DNA of 64,000 bases from Nageia nagi (taxonomy: Eukaryota > Pinophyta). Positions within the stretch are counted from its first letter, which is position 1, and every line of letters starts with the position of its first letter. The notes beneath the pieces are model-generated. The model did no database searches. It was given only the letters and a program-made list of their open reading frames with translations, and was not told where the DNA came from. Made by a program: the position numbers and the translations under genes. Location: positions 203,980,001 to 204,044,000 of the forward strand of contig JBITNC010000001.1 of the NCBI GenBank assembly GCA_050084985.1, given 5' to 3'. Shown here in pieces: positions 23,748-35,959 of this stretch.

Positions 23748-26700
23748 TGTGATGACCCTCTTTTAAGCACTTTTAATATTTTTAATTATTGAGTGTTGAG
23801 TATGGAGTTTTAGCATAATTTATTAAGAATGATTGAAAATATGTGTTATTTAATATAATATGACCATGTCATTATTATAAAATAATTTGATACTCTTGTA
23901 GTTTCATCTAATGTATGGATTTATAATCCTATAGGTGAACTAGTTTGCTATTTATTTGGAAATGATTAGAAATCAATAACCCATAAGGGAAGTAATTTCA
24001 CTTAGGTTTTTATGTGTTTCATGTGTACTCATTTTCTTGTACTGCATTTTTTATTGATTGAGTTTAATTTGATTTCATAGGTTTTCCATATCTTGTTTGT
24101 GAAATGATGGAATAGCCTAGCTCAGTTATACTTGCAAGAAACAAAATGCATTAGTATTTTAATTTTTAAGGTCATAATATATTTTACAAGAAATGTATTT
24201 ATTATGATCAAAATATTTGTGATCTTAGCTTTAAAAGAAAGAATAAAATGAAATATTAATATTATCATAGGATAATAGGAATGAGATATTTCTATTATTT
24301 GGGATAAGCCAGGTATCTAAAATACATGGGATATATTTATATTTAAGATATTTTAAAAAATATTATATTTTTTAAAATTTTAGGTCTATGTTTTAGTTTA
24401 GGGGTTTCTATTATTTTGATTTTTATTCTTTTGCTCCTAATAAGAACCCTCATGGAAATTTTGGCAACTTCCATGGAGGTTGTGTAACTCCTTCCTCTTG
24501 AGATTTTACCATTTTATATCCAACTCTTGGGATTTTGGAGGGCCTTCTTTATTTTTGAAGACAAAGAAGAGATTTGGAGAAGGAGGGATTTTAGAGAGAA
24601 AGCTTAAACAAATTTTATTCCCAAGTTTCTTCCTTCCTATTTGGATGATTGCAATATTTATGTTTGTATTTGAAAGGAAATATTTGTTGCTAAGTTCATA
24701 TTTTAATCTTCATATGATGTTGGTATTTAGTGCTTCAAATTTTATTTTTGATTTAATATAAAAATTAGAATTTAATTTCTCCCCAAAAGTCATAGCTAGG
24801 AAGAAAAACTAAATTCTAGGTTTTTGGAGTTTGGAGTTTGGAGTTTGGCACGAACTATAAATTGTAGAAATTAAAAGGAAAATAAAGCATGTATTTTATT
24901 AGAAAAACTAGTTTGAAAAAAAAATTAATTTGACAACCATAAATTAATTTGTAGTTTAAATTTAAAATTGATGATATCCTTGGAGAGAGCCAAGCAATGA
25001 AAATAAAACCCATGTTCCACATTTGGTAAAAGAGATCAAAAATTATAGTTTTGATTTTCTAAATTATATGGTTTAAAATAATACAAAGAGATATTTTTAT
25101 GAAATAGGTTGAAAACATATTTGTAGAGATTAAATTATAAATAAAATATATAATGTAATATAATATGGATATATTATATTATTTATATATTTAATAATAA
25201 GAAATAATATTTAATAATAAAATCACTATATTTAAAAAAAAATTATTTTTTTTTAGAAGACCATAAGCCTATAGGTTGGGGTGCATGTGTTGGCCACACA
25301 ATTAGGTAGAAGCTTGGGGCCTACTCCATCTCCCTTAATTGGGGGCACTAGCCACCCAAGGATGGATGGTAGCCAGGGGTAGCATCACTCCCCTATTGGG
25401 AGGCTTGCGCATGGGCTATGAAGGGTGGGCTAGGCGAGTGAGGCCACGGGTGCTAGTAGGCACCAATTGGGCTCATCAAAATTTATTAAAAAAATAATAT
25501 ATATAAATTTAATAATGTTAAATAATTAATATTTTGAATATTTTAAAATATTAATTTAATTTATATAACATATTTAATAATTTAAGAAAAATATATCTTA
25601 AAATTATTAAACAATGAAACAAAAATGTATATACATATATATAAAATATGTATTTAATATTTTAAAGGATGTTAAAATATTAAATAATTTATTTCTTTGG
25701 TTTGAATTAAATTGTAAAAAAGTAAAATTACTTTTTAATATTTGGGAGATAAGCTTAAAATATTAATGAGTACCTATGCTTAAACCAAAGTTATAATATG
25801 CTTACTTTAAGTTCTATTTCATTACTTTTAGTATCTAGGGATAAACAAAAGCAAAATTAAAGTAAAAATTAAGTTGAAGTTTGTTTTATGTTTCATGGTA
25901 ATATTTATGCACATTTGATTGAAATTTAGAGTATTATGTTAAATTCATAGAAAATTAATGGATTCTTTTAAGTGAAATATATGCACATCTAGTGAAATTC
26001 ATATAAAGTGTTGTCTCTGATCCAACTAAAGGATATAGCAAGTGGTTCACTTGTAGGATTGAAGATATTGGTGAATGAAGACTTGCATGATGTAGAAGTT
26101 AAGAGACCACATTTATATTTAAAAAAAAAAAGATGTAATATTTTTGTATATCTCAAAATGAGATACAAATTTGTAAAATTTGATGTATGTGGTATTAAAT
26201 GTTATTGTAAATAAGTTTAAAGATAACAATTATATAAATGTGATAAATGTGAATGGAATTAATTCATAGAAAAGATATGATGGATGATGATTTAATTCCT
26301 TTTTCTTATGATAATATAGAATGTAAAATCCTTATTATTTAAGTTTGATTTATATTAATGATTGATAGCAAATGATATGAATGTTTTAGTTAAACTTTAT
26401 TTTATATGCATTTGAATTAGTAAAAAAATTAATATAGAAAGTAAAGTATAAAGTTTGAGAATAGATTTAGAACTAAATCCAACAATTAGATAACTACATG
26501 AAGTGAAAACTTAGAAATGAACTTTAGTAATAAATAAGTTTGTACCAAGTGTTATGTCAAGATTCATTTCACTATTTCAAATTTTGGGCTCCAAAAAATC
26601 TTATTGTAGGATTTATGTTAAGTGGACAACATTTCATTGTAAGTACAAATATAAAGTAGGGGTTCCTTAGAAAGAAAATTTAGGAAAGAGATCTAGTCTA

Positions 26701-27235
26701 GTTCTACCTTTAGGAGTAATACCTAGTCAATGATAATGGAAAAGTTATCTTGTGATAAAGGTAGTCCCTTGCGTGTATTATGGGTAGGAAAGGGTAAATA
26801 AGTTATTTTCAAGGTAGTGAATTTAATGTTGATTTATATCTTGGTAGGTGATACAAAATTAATCCACTTGGCATATGCTATAAAATCACTCTCATAGATG
26901 AAGTGATGGGAAAAGTATACCCCTTATTAGGTGTATGGACCCTAAGAAGAACCCAAAGATAACAAGTGATATAGGTGGATCAAACATGGGAGCTTTTTTA
27001 AGCCATGAGTGCTAAGTGAAAATAAGCATATGAGATGCCTTGTAAATACTAGTTATCACATGGCTTGGGTGATATAGAAACTAATCATTTCCATCTACTT
27101 AAGGGTCATTTGCAATGAATTTTTAACTCAAATATAGGATGTAAAAATCTATTTATAAAATATTTAAGATGTTAACTTATTTTTGCAAAATAAAAAATGT
27201 CATAGTTATTAAGGTCAAATTAGGTGGATATTACA
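23748..27235 (+). repeat. 5' LTR of long-LTR gypsy element
   Basis: About 3,488 bp. Positions 24833-27235 pair with 28622-31349. It holds a (GGAGTTT)3 run at 24826-24847 and a GC-rich block at 25258-25470. Frames at 24480-24761 and 26008-26214 are not supported as genes. Confidence 0.8.
25258..25470 (+). promoter_or_regulatory. GC-rich block in the 5' LTR
   Basis: About 210 bp with far more G and C than its surroundings ('GGTTGGGGTGCATGTG', 'GGGAGGCTTGCGCATGGGC'), flanked by near-pure AT sequence. The same block sits at 29040-29275 in the other LTR. It could be the LTR promoter/R region; its function is inferred. Confidence 0.4.
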
Positions 27236-27237
27236 TT

Positions 27238-27249
27238 TGGTATTAAAGC
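27238..27249 (+). promoter_or_regulatory. Degraded primer binding site
   Basis: TGGTATTAAAGC, two bases after the 5' LTR. It differs from TGGTATCAGAGC by one C-to-T and one G-to-A change. Confidence 0.75.
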
Positions 27250-27322
27250 ATAAAAGTAATAGGGTATACTTCCTTAAATAAAAAATATTACTTAATCCTA
27301 ACTTAAATGATTTTTTCCTTAC

Positions 27323-28585
27323 ATGGAAACAAATACAAGGAATGATTCATGAAGAAACATCAACCAAGGACCTTACTAAGGGAATGTTTTGTAAGTAAAT
27401 AGAAATATTGGATATAGGAATGAAGAAACATCTAGGATTCAAATTGAAAATATTACAATTTTAAGATTGTAGGAGCAATTGGAAAAGAAAAAAAATGTTT
27501 GAAACATTAATAAATAGAATGAAAAATCCTAATATTCAAAATAATGCTAATGATAATGAGGAAAGAGTTGGTAATGATAGTATTAATCTTATCAAATCTA
27601 TGGTAGATGAATAACTTACAAATTATTTAAAGAGGCTTCTCATTCCAAGATTTAATGGAAAAGATGGAGGAGAAGTTGCCAAATATTGGTTGGAAGAAAT
27701 GGAAAGATACTTTTCTATGAAAAGTATTTCTCCTAAAGCATAAACTATTTGGGCTATGATGAAATTTTTAGGATCAACCCTGTAATGATGAAAGTATTAT
27801 AAATTTTAACAAAAGATCTAAGAAGTGAACCTTAAGTGGAAGGATTTTATCATTTATTTTAAGAAGCAATACATAATGGAATACTTTTATTATAAAAAGT
27901 ATGATGAATTTTACACCCTTTAATAAGGAAATTTATCAGTGGAATAATATCACCAAAAATTTGTAAAATTATTAAAATACATACCTAAAGATAAAACTAA
28001 CTTGAAGGTTTATAGATATGTTTTGGGGTTGGAACATAGAATCAAAATAGAGGTAAACATGCATAAGATACAAAACTTTCAAAAAGCATACAACCTAGCA
28101 CGACAAGCAGAAAGTAACTTAGAAGCCAAAAGATCCTTCATGAATTATAATGTTTTGAATGAGGAAGAAAAATAAGAAATGAGAAATATGAATAATAAGG
28201 GGTTTCTAAAATGAAAATAAAATCATTACTAACAAAGTAATAAAAGGTTAAAAGAAAATATTTTCTAACAAAATAAAAACCAATCCCAACACAAAAATAA
28301 TGGAAGTGGCAAAAATAATAAGAAAAATCCTCAAAAAATGAAAATTAGAGTCAAATACAAAATAAAAATTTTCAAGAGAAGAGAAATGATGCTCTAAATA
28401 ATAATCATCAAATTAAGACACAAGGGGCAAAAAAGGGGTTTGTTGGGTTTACAATAGACCTAATCACTTTACCAACAAGAGTCTAGAAAAGAAAAGCTTG
28501 TTTGAACATAGGATATTTACAATAATTGTAAAGGCTAAATTGAACATTAAAGCAACACCTATGTAGATTATAGGTATTATGTTTG
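27323..28585 (+). pseudogene. Ty3/gypsy gag, broken
   Basis: From an ATG at 27323. The middle matches the gypsy retrotransposon Gag family: 'IPRFNGKDGGEVAKYWLEEM' starts the capsid-like domain, followed by 'KFVKLLKYIPKD' and 'YVLGLEHRIKIEVNM' (pattern QKFVELLRYVPY, FILGLNHRI). A decayed zinc knuckle lies near 28440 ('CWVYNRPNHFTNKS'), where two Cys have become Tyr and Ser, so zinc binding is lost. Stops replace Gln at several sites ('SPKA*TIW', 'TL**GNLSVE*YHQKF'). Protease and the rest of pol are deleted beyond about 28600. It would have formed the particle shell. Confidence 0.85.
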
Positions 28586-29335
28586 ATAAAAAATTTTAAA
28601 ATTCACTAGACCAAAAAAGGATTTGGAGTTTGGCATCAACTACAAGCTGTAGAAATTGAAAAGAAAATAGAGCATGTATTTTATTAGGAAAACTAGTTTA
28701 AAAATAAAATTTAATTTAAAAACCAAAAAAACTAATTTGTAGTTTAAATTTAAAATTGAATATATCCCTAGAAAGAGCTAAGTAATGCAAATAAAACCCA
28801 TGTTCTAAATTTGATAAAAGAGATTAGAAACTCTAATTTTGATTTTATGAAGTATAGGGTTTTAAAATAATACACAAGGATGTTTTTATGAAATGAGGCT
28901 ATAAAATTATTTATAGAGATGAATTATAAATATAATATATAATATGATATAGATATATATATTAAATTATATATTATTTATATATTTAATTATAAGGATT
29001 AATATTTAATACTAAAATTATTATATTTAAAAGTTTTTATATTTTTATTATAAAAGGCCATAGGCATGTAGGTTGGGGAGTGCATGCTAACCACCTAGCT
29101 ACATAGCAGCCTAGCGGTTGCACCAACTCCCTTAGTGGGGGGAATTAGCCACCCAAGGCTATGTGGTAGCTAGGGGTAGTGTCACTCCCTACTTGGGAGG
29201 CCTATGCACGGGCCATGAAAGGTCAACCAATCAGGTGAGGCCATAGGTACCGGTAGGTACCACATGGACCCACCAAAATTTATTGAAAAAATTATATATA
29301 ATAATAATAATAAATTTAATAACATTAAATAATTA

Positions 29336-29638
29336 CAAGAGGCATAATTACAATGGTAGCCAAGGGGGTGGAGGTGGGCAGTAAAAATGTCATGTCATAT
29401 GTCTGGTCAAAAATATTTGGCCAACTATTTTTATTTTATTAAAATTTCAATACAAAGCCAACTATATTAAATTTAATTTTTTTTTTAAAATAGAAATGAA
29501 ATGTTTAATATATTTCAAATCACAAAATAAAATTAATTAGAATTCAGCTATGTAACCATTTGCTATATCCAAGATAAACATCTTGGGAATGATATCTTGC
29601 AATGTTTCTTGATATGTAAGGGATTATATCAAAGCTAG
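29336..29638. mobile_element. 303-bp insertion flanked by TTA
   Basis: Present in the 3' LTR only. The 5' LTR has the uninterrupted site AATAATTAATATTT. TTA occurs on both sides (29333-29335, 29639-29641), consistent with a 3-bp target duplication as made by PIF/Harbinger elements. Its ends (CAAGAGGC... and ...AAAGCTAG) do not form a convincing inverted repeat and there is no poly(A), so the class is open. It contains a G-rich patch near 29365. Confidence 0.55.
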
Positions 29639-29723
29639 TTAATATTTTAAAATATTAATTTAATTTATATAATGTATTTATTAATTTAAGAAAATGATGT
29701 TTAAAAATTATTAAATAATAAAG

Positions 29724-29725
<2 letters not shown>

Positions 29726-29754
<29 letters not shown>
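29726..29754. repeat. (TA)14 microsatellite
   Basis: 29 bp of pure TA repeat inside the 3' LTR. The matching place in the 5' LTR has only a short interrupted TA run. Confidence 0.9.
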
Positions 29755-29758
<4 letters not shown>

Positions 29759-31354
29759 GGATGTTAAAATATTAAATAATTTATTTCTTTGGTTTTAATT
29801 AAATTGTAAAAAAAATTACCTTTTAATATTTGGGGCATAAGTTTAGAATATTAATGGGCACCTGTGCTTACTTTAACTTCTGATTCATTACTCTTAGTAT
29901 CTAGGAATCAATAAGAGTGAAATCAAAGGAAAAATTAAGTTAAAGTTTGTTTTATATTTAAAGGTAATATTTGTGCACATTTGGTTTAAATTTAGAGTAT
30001 GATAATTTATTTTCAATAGATGTTGAAATGTTGTATTACCATTATGTTAAATTCATGTGAAATGAATGAATGTTTTTAAGTGAATGTATGCACATCTAGT
30101 GAAATTCATACAAAGTGTTATCTTTGATCCAACTAAAGCATCTAGCAAGTGGTTCACTTGGATGAGTGAAGATCTTAGTGAATGAAGACTTGCATGATGG
30201 AGAAGTTAAGCGACCACATTTGTATTTAAGAAAAAAAAGATGTAATATTTTTGTATATCTCAAGATGAGATATAAATTTGTAAACTTTGATGTATGTGGT
30301 TTTAAATTTTATTGTAAATAAGTATAGAGATAGCAATTATATAAATGTGACAAATGTGAATGGAATTAATTCATATCAAATATATTATGAATTAATTTTT
30401 TTTCTTATGATATTATAGAATGTAAAATACTTGTTATTTAAGTTTGATTTTTTATTAATGATTGATAGTAAATGATATGAATGATTTAGTTAAACTTTAT
30501 TTTATATGCATTTGAATTAGTAAAAACCATTAATAGAGAATGTAAAGTAAAAAGTTTAAGCATAGATTTAGAACTAAATCTAACAATTTGACAACTCCTT
30601 GAAGTGAAAAATTAGAGGTGAACTTTAGTAAGAAATAAGTTTGTACCAAGTTTTATGTCAAGCTCTATTTCATAGTTTTGCCTCCAAAAAATCTTATAGT
30701 AGGATCTATGTAAAGTGGATGATATTTCACCATAAGTACAAATATAAAGTAGGGGTTCCTTAGAAATCATATTTAGAAAAGAGAGTTAGGCTAGTTCTAC
30801 CTCTAGGAATAACACCTAGTCATAGATAACAAGAAGGTTATCTTTTGGCAAAGGTAGTAACCATATAAGTTATGGGTAGGTAGTTACTATGGGTTAGTGG
30901 TGTTAAATTATATGTATTATGGGTTGGCAAGGGACATTAGTTAGTTTTAGGGTGGTAAAATTAATAATGATTTCTATCATTAGAGGTGATACAAAATCAA
31001 TCCACTCAGTATATGCTATAAAATCACTCTCATGGGGTAGCATAAAGTGATGGGAAAAGTATGTCCCCTCTTAAGTGTATGGGCCCTAAGAAGAACCCAA
31101 AGGTCATAAGTGATATAGGTGAATCAAACATGGGATATGTTTGAAGCCATAGGTTATAAGTGAAAATAAGAATGGCATATGCCTTGTAAATACTAGCTAT
31201 CACATGGCTTGGGTGATATGGAAACTAATCATTTCCATCTACTTGAGGGTCATTTGTAGTGACTATTCAACTCAAATATGGGATGCCAAAAGTTTATTTA
31301 TAAAAAAAAAATAGCCTAGTTATTAATCTAGAATTAGGTGGAAATTTCAAAAAC

Positions 31355-33740
31355 TCTAAGATATCGAATAACTAATTTAGCAAGGAGGATTGAAGAGATC
31401 ATAAATAAATAAAAAATAGCTAGAACAAAATTATAAGAATTGTTTTTTAAAAAAGAGGAGATTAATTAGAGGAAAATATACATAATATCTTGGGTAAAAG
31501 AGGGAGATATGAATACCAAGTTCTTAAAATTCATAACATTAAGGAGGAGGGCCTTCAATAGGATCCATGTACTTGAAAAATACAATGGAGATATGGAAAA
31601 ATAAGATGAGGATATCAAACATACTATAGTATAATTCTACAAAAATATCCTTATAAAAGTTAAAAAATACTTACTAACCAAATGAGGGAGGTGTTTCTAA
31701 AAATCATCTCATATGCCCAAGATAGTTTGTGAAGAAAAGATAGATAGTTAATGATATTATTTTGATACATGAAGTTGTCCATACAATTAAGAGGAATGAA
31801 AAGAATGGATGCTAATAAAGTTGGACATGCATAAGGTATATGATCATGTTTCACAAAAATTATTTTGTCAGGCAGGGAAAATGTTAGTGGCTAACCCATA
31901 GCCAAATGGCTAAAATTTTATATTTCAAATTCTATATTTGGCTATATAAGTGGGTTATGCTTCCAGCATGTTTTCCCTATTTTTATTTATTTTTTTATTT
32001 TTATAGGAAAGTAATCCCATATTTAGAATAGGTTTGGGTCATTATACATTTTAAAATTATAACATAGTCACCTAAATTATAGGGAATATATATGTATATA
32101 TATATGACCTAAATTTGAACATTATAATTTATTAAGACAAGAAAATAAAATATATCAATTAAGTATTTGAATGATTATTCACCTTATATTTATATATTTC
32201 ACCCTTATTTTTTAAAAAGTATAACATGATTTGAAATTGATCCCCCCATTTTTGAATAGGTTATGAAATTTATCACCCTTTCTATTAAAATTTTCCCCAT
32301 CATCAGGTTCTAATGAGATTTGGATTTAGAAATAAATGGAGGAAATGGATTCAAATGTGCATTTTTTTCACTTTATTAATATTAGTAAATGGGGAATCTA
32401 CATGCTTCTTCAACACTAGTTAGGGATTAAGAAAAGGTGACCTAATTTCTACCTCTTCATTACTATGGCTAAATATTTTTGAAGAATAATGACAAGAGCT
32501 AATAAAATTAGGAGACTTAGTGGCATCCTATCAGCTTCAAACTATCACTCAATCATCCATCATTAGTTCATTGATGAAACAATCCTTGTTGGCCAAGTAG
32601 GAGTTAGTAAAGCCAAGGAGTTCAAGAGAATCCTTAATAATTATGACAAAGAATCTAACCAAAAAAATCATCTATGACAAAACTAGTATTCTCTTCTTCA
32701 ACACCCTTGAAGAAAGAAAGGGTAGAATTGCTAGGATTTTTCAATACGAGATTGGATCTTTCCCATCAATATACCTTGGAATGCCACTCTTTTTTGGAAG
32801 GGTTAAAAGAGACTTTTAGATTGGATTCATGAATATATTTGACAAAAAGCTTGTTGGTTGGAATGGTGGCCTACTAAGTATGTCCAAAAAGATACAGTTA
32901 GTAAAAGAAACACTTTAGAGTATCCTTGAATACATGGATAATTTCTTCCCAATCCCTACCTTAGTTTATCAAAAATAGATCAAATATGTACCATATTTAT
33001 TTGGATTGAAGTAGAAGAAAAGATGATAATGTCCCTAGTGGGTTGGTCCAAAGTTTGTAAGAAAATAATACGAGGCTTAGGAATAAGATAGATTAAGTTA
33101 GTTAATGAAGAAATGAGAATTAAATTAGCATGGAGGCTATCTACTAGGTAAGAAAATAAATGGATCAAAATATGTAAGCAAAAGTACTTTAAAGGTGATA
33201 TAAACTTGATTATAAGAAGAAACCCTACCAAAGGATCTACTTTCTAGAATGTTCTAGTCAAAGTTTGGGATCCACTCTAATGGAATTCATGGTGAAAAGT
33301 CTATTATGGCAACACAACATTTTTTTTGGATGAAATATGGTTAGGGAAAAATCCTTTAGCTCAAGAAATTGAATTGCAAAAATTAATGAATTGGGAAAAA
33401 ATATCAATTAGGACCAAAGTAGTTGATTACCTACAAAGGAGTGATGATGATTTGGAATGGTTACTACCCTTGCCTCTTGATCTAAGATTGGAAGAACAAA
33501 TTAAAAATTAAAGCATATATTAGCCAAAATTAAGTTATATGGACTCTTTGGAAAGAAAGGAATGCCCAAATTTTCAAGGAACATAGTCAAATGATAGAGG
33601 AAACACTTTAGAATTGTCTAAACCTTCTAGTAAAGAACATACAAGTGTGTATTATGATGGAACTTAATGAAGATTCTAAGTTGGTATCTTTACTCAATAT
33701 ACTTTGCTTAGAGTCTCATCTAGAATCCACATAAAATGAG
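31355..33740 (+). pseudogene. LINE 1, right part (RT and C-terminus)
   Basis: Continues the LINE from 23747. After the linker ('WVKEGDMNTKF' type motif near 31493), part of the RT N-terminus is deleted near 31690. RT motif A reads 'KLDMHKVYDHVS' near 31820. A MITE splits the domain at 31873-32299. Then 'FGFRNKWRKWI' and 'GLRKGDL' follow. The YADD motif has become 'FIDETILVG' (32567), losing the second catalytic Asp. The later region includes 'YLGMPLFFGRVKRDF' near 32770 and the C-terminal 'WTLWKERNAQIF' near 33540, typical of plant L1. Part of the zinc-ribbon region is missing around 33260-33490. There is no poly(A) tail. The 61-codon frame at 33326-33511 is a piece of this region. Confidence 0.85.
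31873..32299. mobile_element. hAT-like MITE inserted in LINE 1 RT
   Basis: 427 bp. Ends CAGGGAAAAT... and ...ATTTTCCCCA form a short terminal inverted repeat (8 or 9 of 10 bases). Flanks TTGTCAGG (31865-31872) and TCATCAGG (32300-32307) are an 8-bp duplication with two transitions, as hAT transposases make. Without it the LINE RT frame reads straight through. The first ~100 bp fold back on themselves: 31873-31905 pairs with about 31936-31978. No coding capacity, so it would need a transposase in trans. Family assignment is inferred from ends and duplication size. Confidence 0.6.
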
Positions 33741-33825
33741 GTATGAAGGTCAATGATTGATAGATGATATTGATGAAATCTCATGTTATCATTGGAGGGG
33801 ATTGGGGAATATGGAGCTATTTTAA

Positions 33826-34291
33826 ATCAATAACACCCTTACCTCCTCTAATTATCCCAACTCATGATAAGATAACTTAGCATGATATTCCTAAAGATAA
33901 ACATAAATTTCTAGATAATAAAGTAAAAGTTGGCACATCTTACTCCCATCATCCCTTAGTATTTTTGATTGTGAGTTGGAGAGACTTGTAAAAGTTGCAT
34001 GCAATAGGGAAAGAAAACTAAATAGATCTAAGTAGCTTGAAGGAACTTAGGCATGATAGGGTATATTGGAAGATCTTCAAGAAATATGGTGTGAAATACT
34101 TCTTATGCCATTACCAAGGTTTTAACCTAACAATTTTAGAGAAAGTAGTATGGCCATGGAAAAGAAGCTATGCCATGGTAATGTTAGTAAAAGTTGATCT
34201 ATCCAAAGTGGAATTAGCTTTAGCTCACAAAATGAATTTATACAAGAGGTTAGTTAAAATAAACACAAAGGTTATAGAAAAAAAAAATACT
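33826..34291 (+). pseudogene. Decayed ~155-codon frame, unrecognised
   Basis: One frame reads coherently between the two LINEs ('HKFLDNKVKVGTSYSHHPL', 'LRHDRVYWKIFKKYGVKYF', 'YQGFNLTILEKVVWPW'), broken by about three stops (TAG, TAA, TAA) near its start. The last 85 codons are open to TGA. No motif I can name. It could be a scrap of a transposable element gene or a captured sequence. Confidence 0.35.
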
Positions 34292-34479
34292 TGAGAGAAT
34301 GATAATGATTTGTAGGGTCCTCCCCTCCATTGAGTGGGTCCATACTATAGATAAAAAAACTCACATGTAGATGAGAATATACTTGATCCACATCCTAACT
34401 AGATCTTCTTTATCCACTCTATCAACCTATTTCATTTTCAATAAACCCTAGATTCTACTCTCTTTTCATAACTAAATCA

Positions 34480-35830
34480 CATCCTAACCCTTTGGTGATA
34501 TCCTTGACCAATTTAAGAAATGGAATCCAATTGGGCATGCTGATGGTAGTGTAGAAAGTAGATTTTGATAAAGGCATGTGCAAAATAATAATACTAGATG
34601 CTACATATTATAAAATAATGGAATCTAGGAAAAATAACCTCATTGGAAAGTTCATGGGAACAAGGCCAATACTTGAAAACATTAGAAGATGGATCAAAAT
34701 AGTCTAGAGGCTCAAAGGGGAGGTGGAAATGGCAACACTCCCTAAAGATTTTTTAATGTTAAACTTTAACTTGGAAGAAGACCTCCACTAGGTCATGGAA
34801 AAAGGGCCTTGGTGGTTTGGAAAAAGAAACCTTCACATAAATAAATGGTATGAAGGATTTAACCCCCAAAATGAAGTGTTCATATAAATACCAATATGGA
34901 TCTTCCTACCAAATACACCCATTGACTTTTGGTTTGAAGAAACTATTATTGGTATTGCTTCAACTATGGGGGAATATATATGTATGGACAAGAATATGAG
35001 ATTAGGAAAAACCTTTCAAATAGTTAGATTTTGTGCCAATATTGATATCTCAAAACCTATGAAGACAAATATCTATTTGAAAAATAAAAGAGGAGAATTT
35101 ATCCAAGAAATATATTTTTGATATCCCCCCAAAAATCTGTACTAGTTGTAATAGATATGGTCATACAAAAAAAAAATTGCTTGAGAAGACTCAAGCAACA
35201 AAATTAGTATGGAAATATACCTAGTCAACAGAGCCATAACCCATACTTTAGGTTGAATCATAAAGGAGGAGCATGGAAACTAATTGGATGGAAAAACCAA
35301 ACATTAGTCCAAGAAAAAGGGAAGAATAAGGAAGGTAACCAAAAAGAAGCAGTAGGAAAATCTAAATAAAACAAGTATAATGACCTTATGGATATAAGAA
35401 AAAAAGTAATATAGATATCCTAATGGAAAATAAAACTCACAAAGAAACACAAAAGATAGACTAGCTCATAAAAGGAAACTCTTTTCAAGTTCTAGATAAT
35501 ATAATAGAAGATGAAGATATAATGATATCACAAGTTAAAAACACTTATTACCACAAATATATAAATGATGAGGTGGTCATTTAAGAAACAAATAGGATGT
35601 TAGGAAACATAAATATTATCATGCAAGTAATAAATCAAGAAGGATAAGAATCAAAGGAAATATATGAAGAAAATGAAGAAGATACAAAGGAGGATGAAGA
35701 GAGAGAATACAAAAATTAGGATCAATCAAAAATGGATGAAGAAGATGGTAACATGGAGGATTAGGAAATAGAGAATAAAATTGAGGAAGAAGGATTAAAA
35801 AAAAAAGGAATTTCCAAAGCCTAATTATAA
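34480..35830 (+). pseudogene. LINE 2 ORF1 (nucleic-acid-binding protein)
   Basis: Matches plant L1 ORF1. A DUF4283-like domain shows 'DFLMLNFNLEEDLH' and 'VMEKGPWWFGKRNLHINKW' (about 34750-34850; family pattern FxxxFxxxxDxxxVLxxGPWxFxxxxLxLxxW). 'PIWIFLPNTPIDFW' follows. A single CCHC knuckle starts 'CTSCNRYGHTKK' at 35136; a run of ten A at 35167-35176 holds one extra base, which shifts the last Cys out of frame. Then comes an acidic, Lys/Glu-rich tail to about 35830. Stops (TAG, TAA) fall at Gln or Trp sites. In L1 the protein coats the RNA. Start not determined. Confidence 0.75.
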
Positions 35831-35959
35831 ACTACAAAATATATCACTCTTAAAAGAACCACAACAAATATGACTAAAGATGGGAAAAGAGGACCACACT
35901 TAGCAAAGAAAAAAGAAAGTTGGGAAGGAACACTCAAGAGCATAGTGCCACCAAAAAAA

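Larger units (their letters stand above)
23748..31349 (+). mobile_element. Ty3/gypsy element with very long LTRs, nested in LINE 1
   Basis: Starts TGTGATGACC and ends AATTTCA. It is flanked by GGAAC (23743-23747) and AAAAC (31350-31354), a 5-bp duplication with two G-to-A changes. The LINE frame continues across the joint when the element is ignored. It holds a ~3.49-kb 5' LTR, a degraded primer site, a gag with Ty3/gypsy similarity, and a 3' LTR lacking its first ~1.1 kb. A deletion has removed everything from just after the Gag zinc knuckle (all of pol) into the 3' LTR. It is old: LTR copies differ by many substitutions and indels. Confidence 0.85.
28622..31349 (+). repeat. 3' LTR of long-LTR gypsy element, 5'-truncated
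   Basis: Pairs with 24833-27235 and lacks the first ~1.1 kb of the LTR. It is longer than its partner because of a 303-bp insertion (29336-29638) and an expanded TA run. Ends GGAAATTTCA at 31349. Confidence 0.85.
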
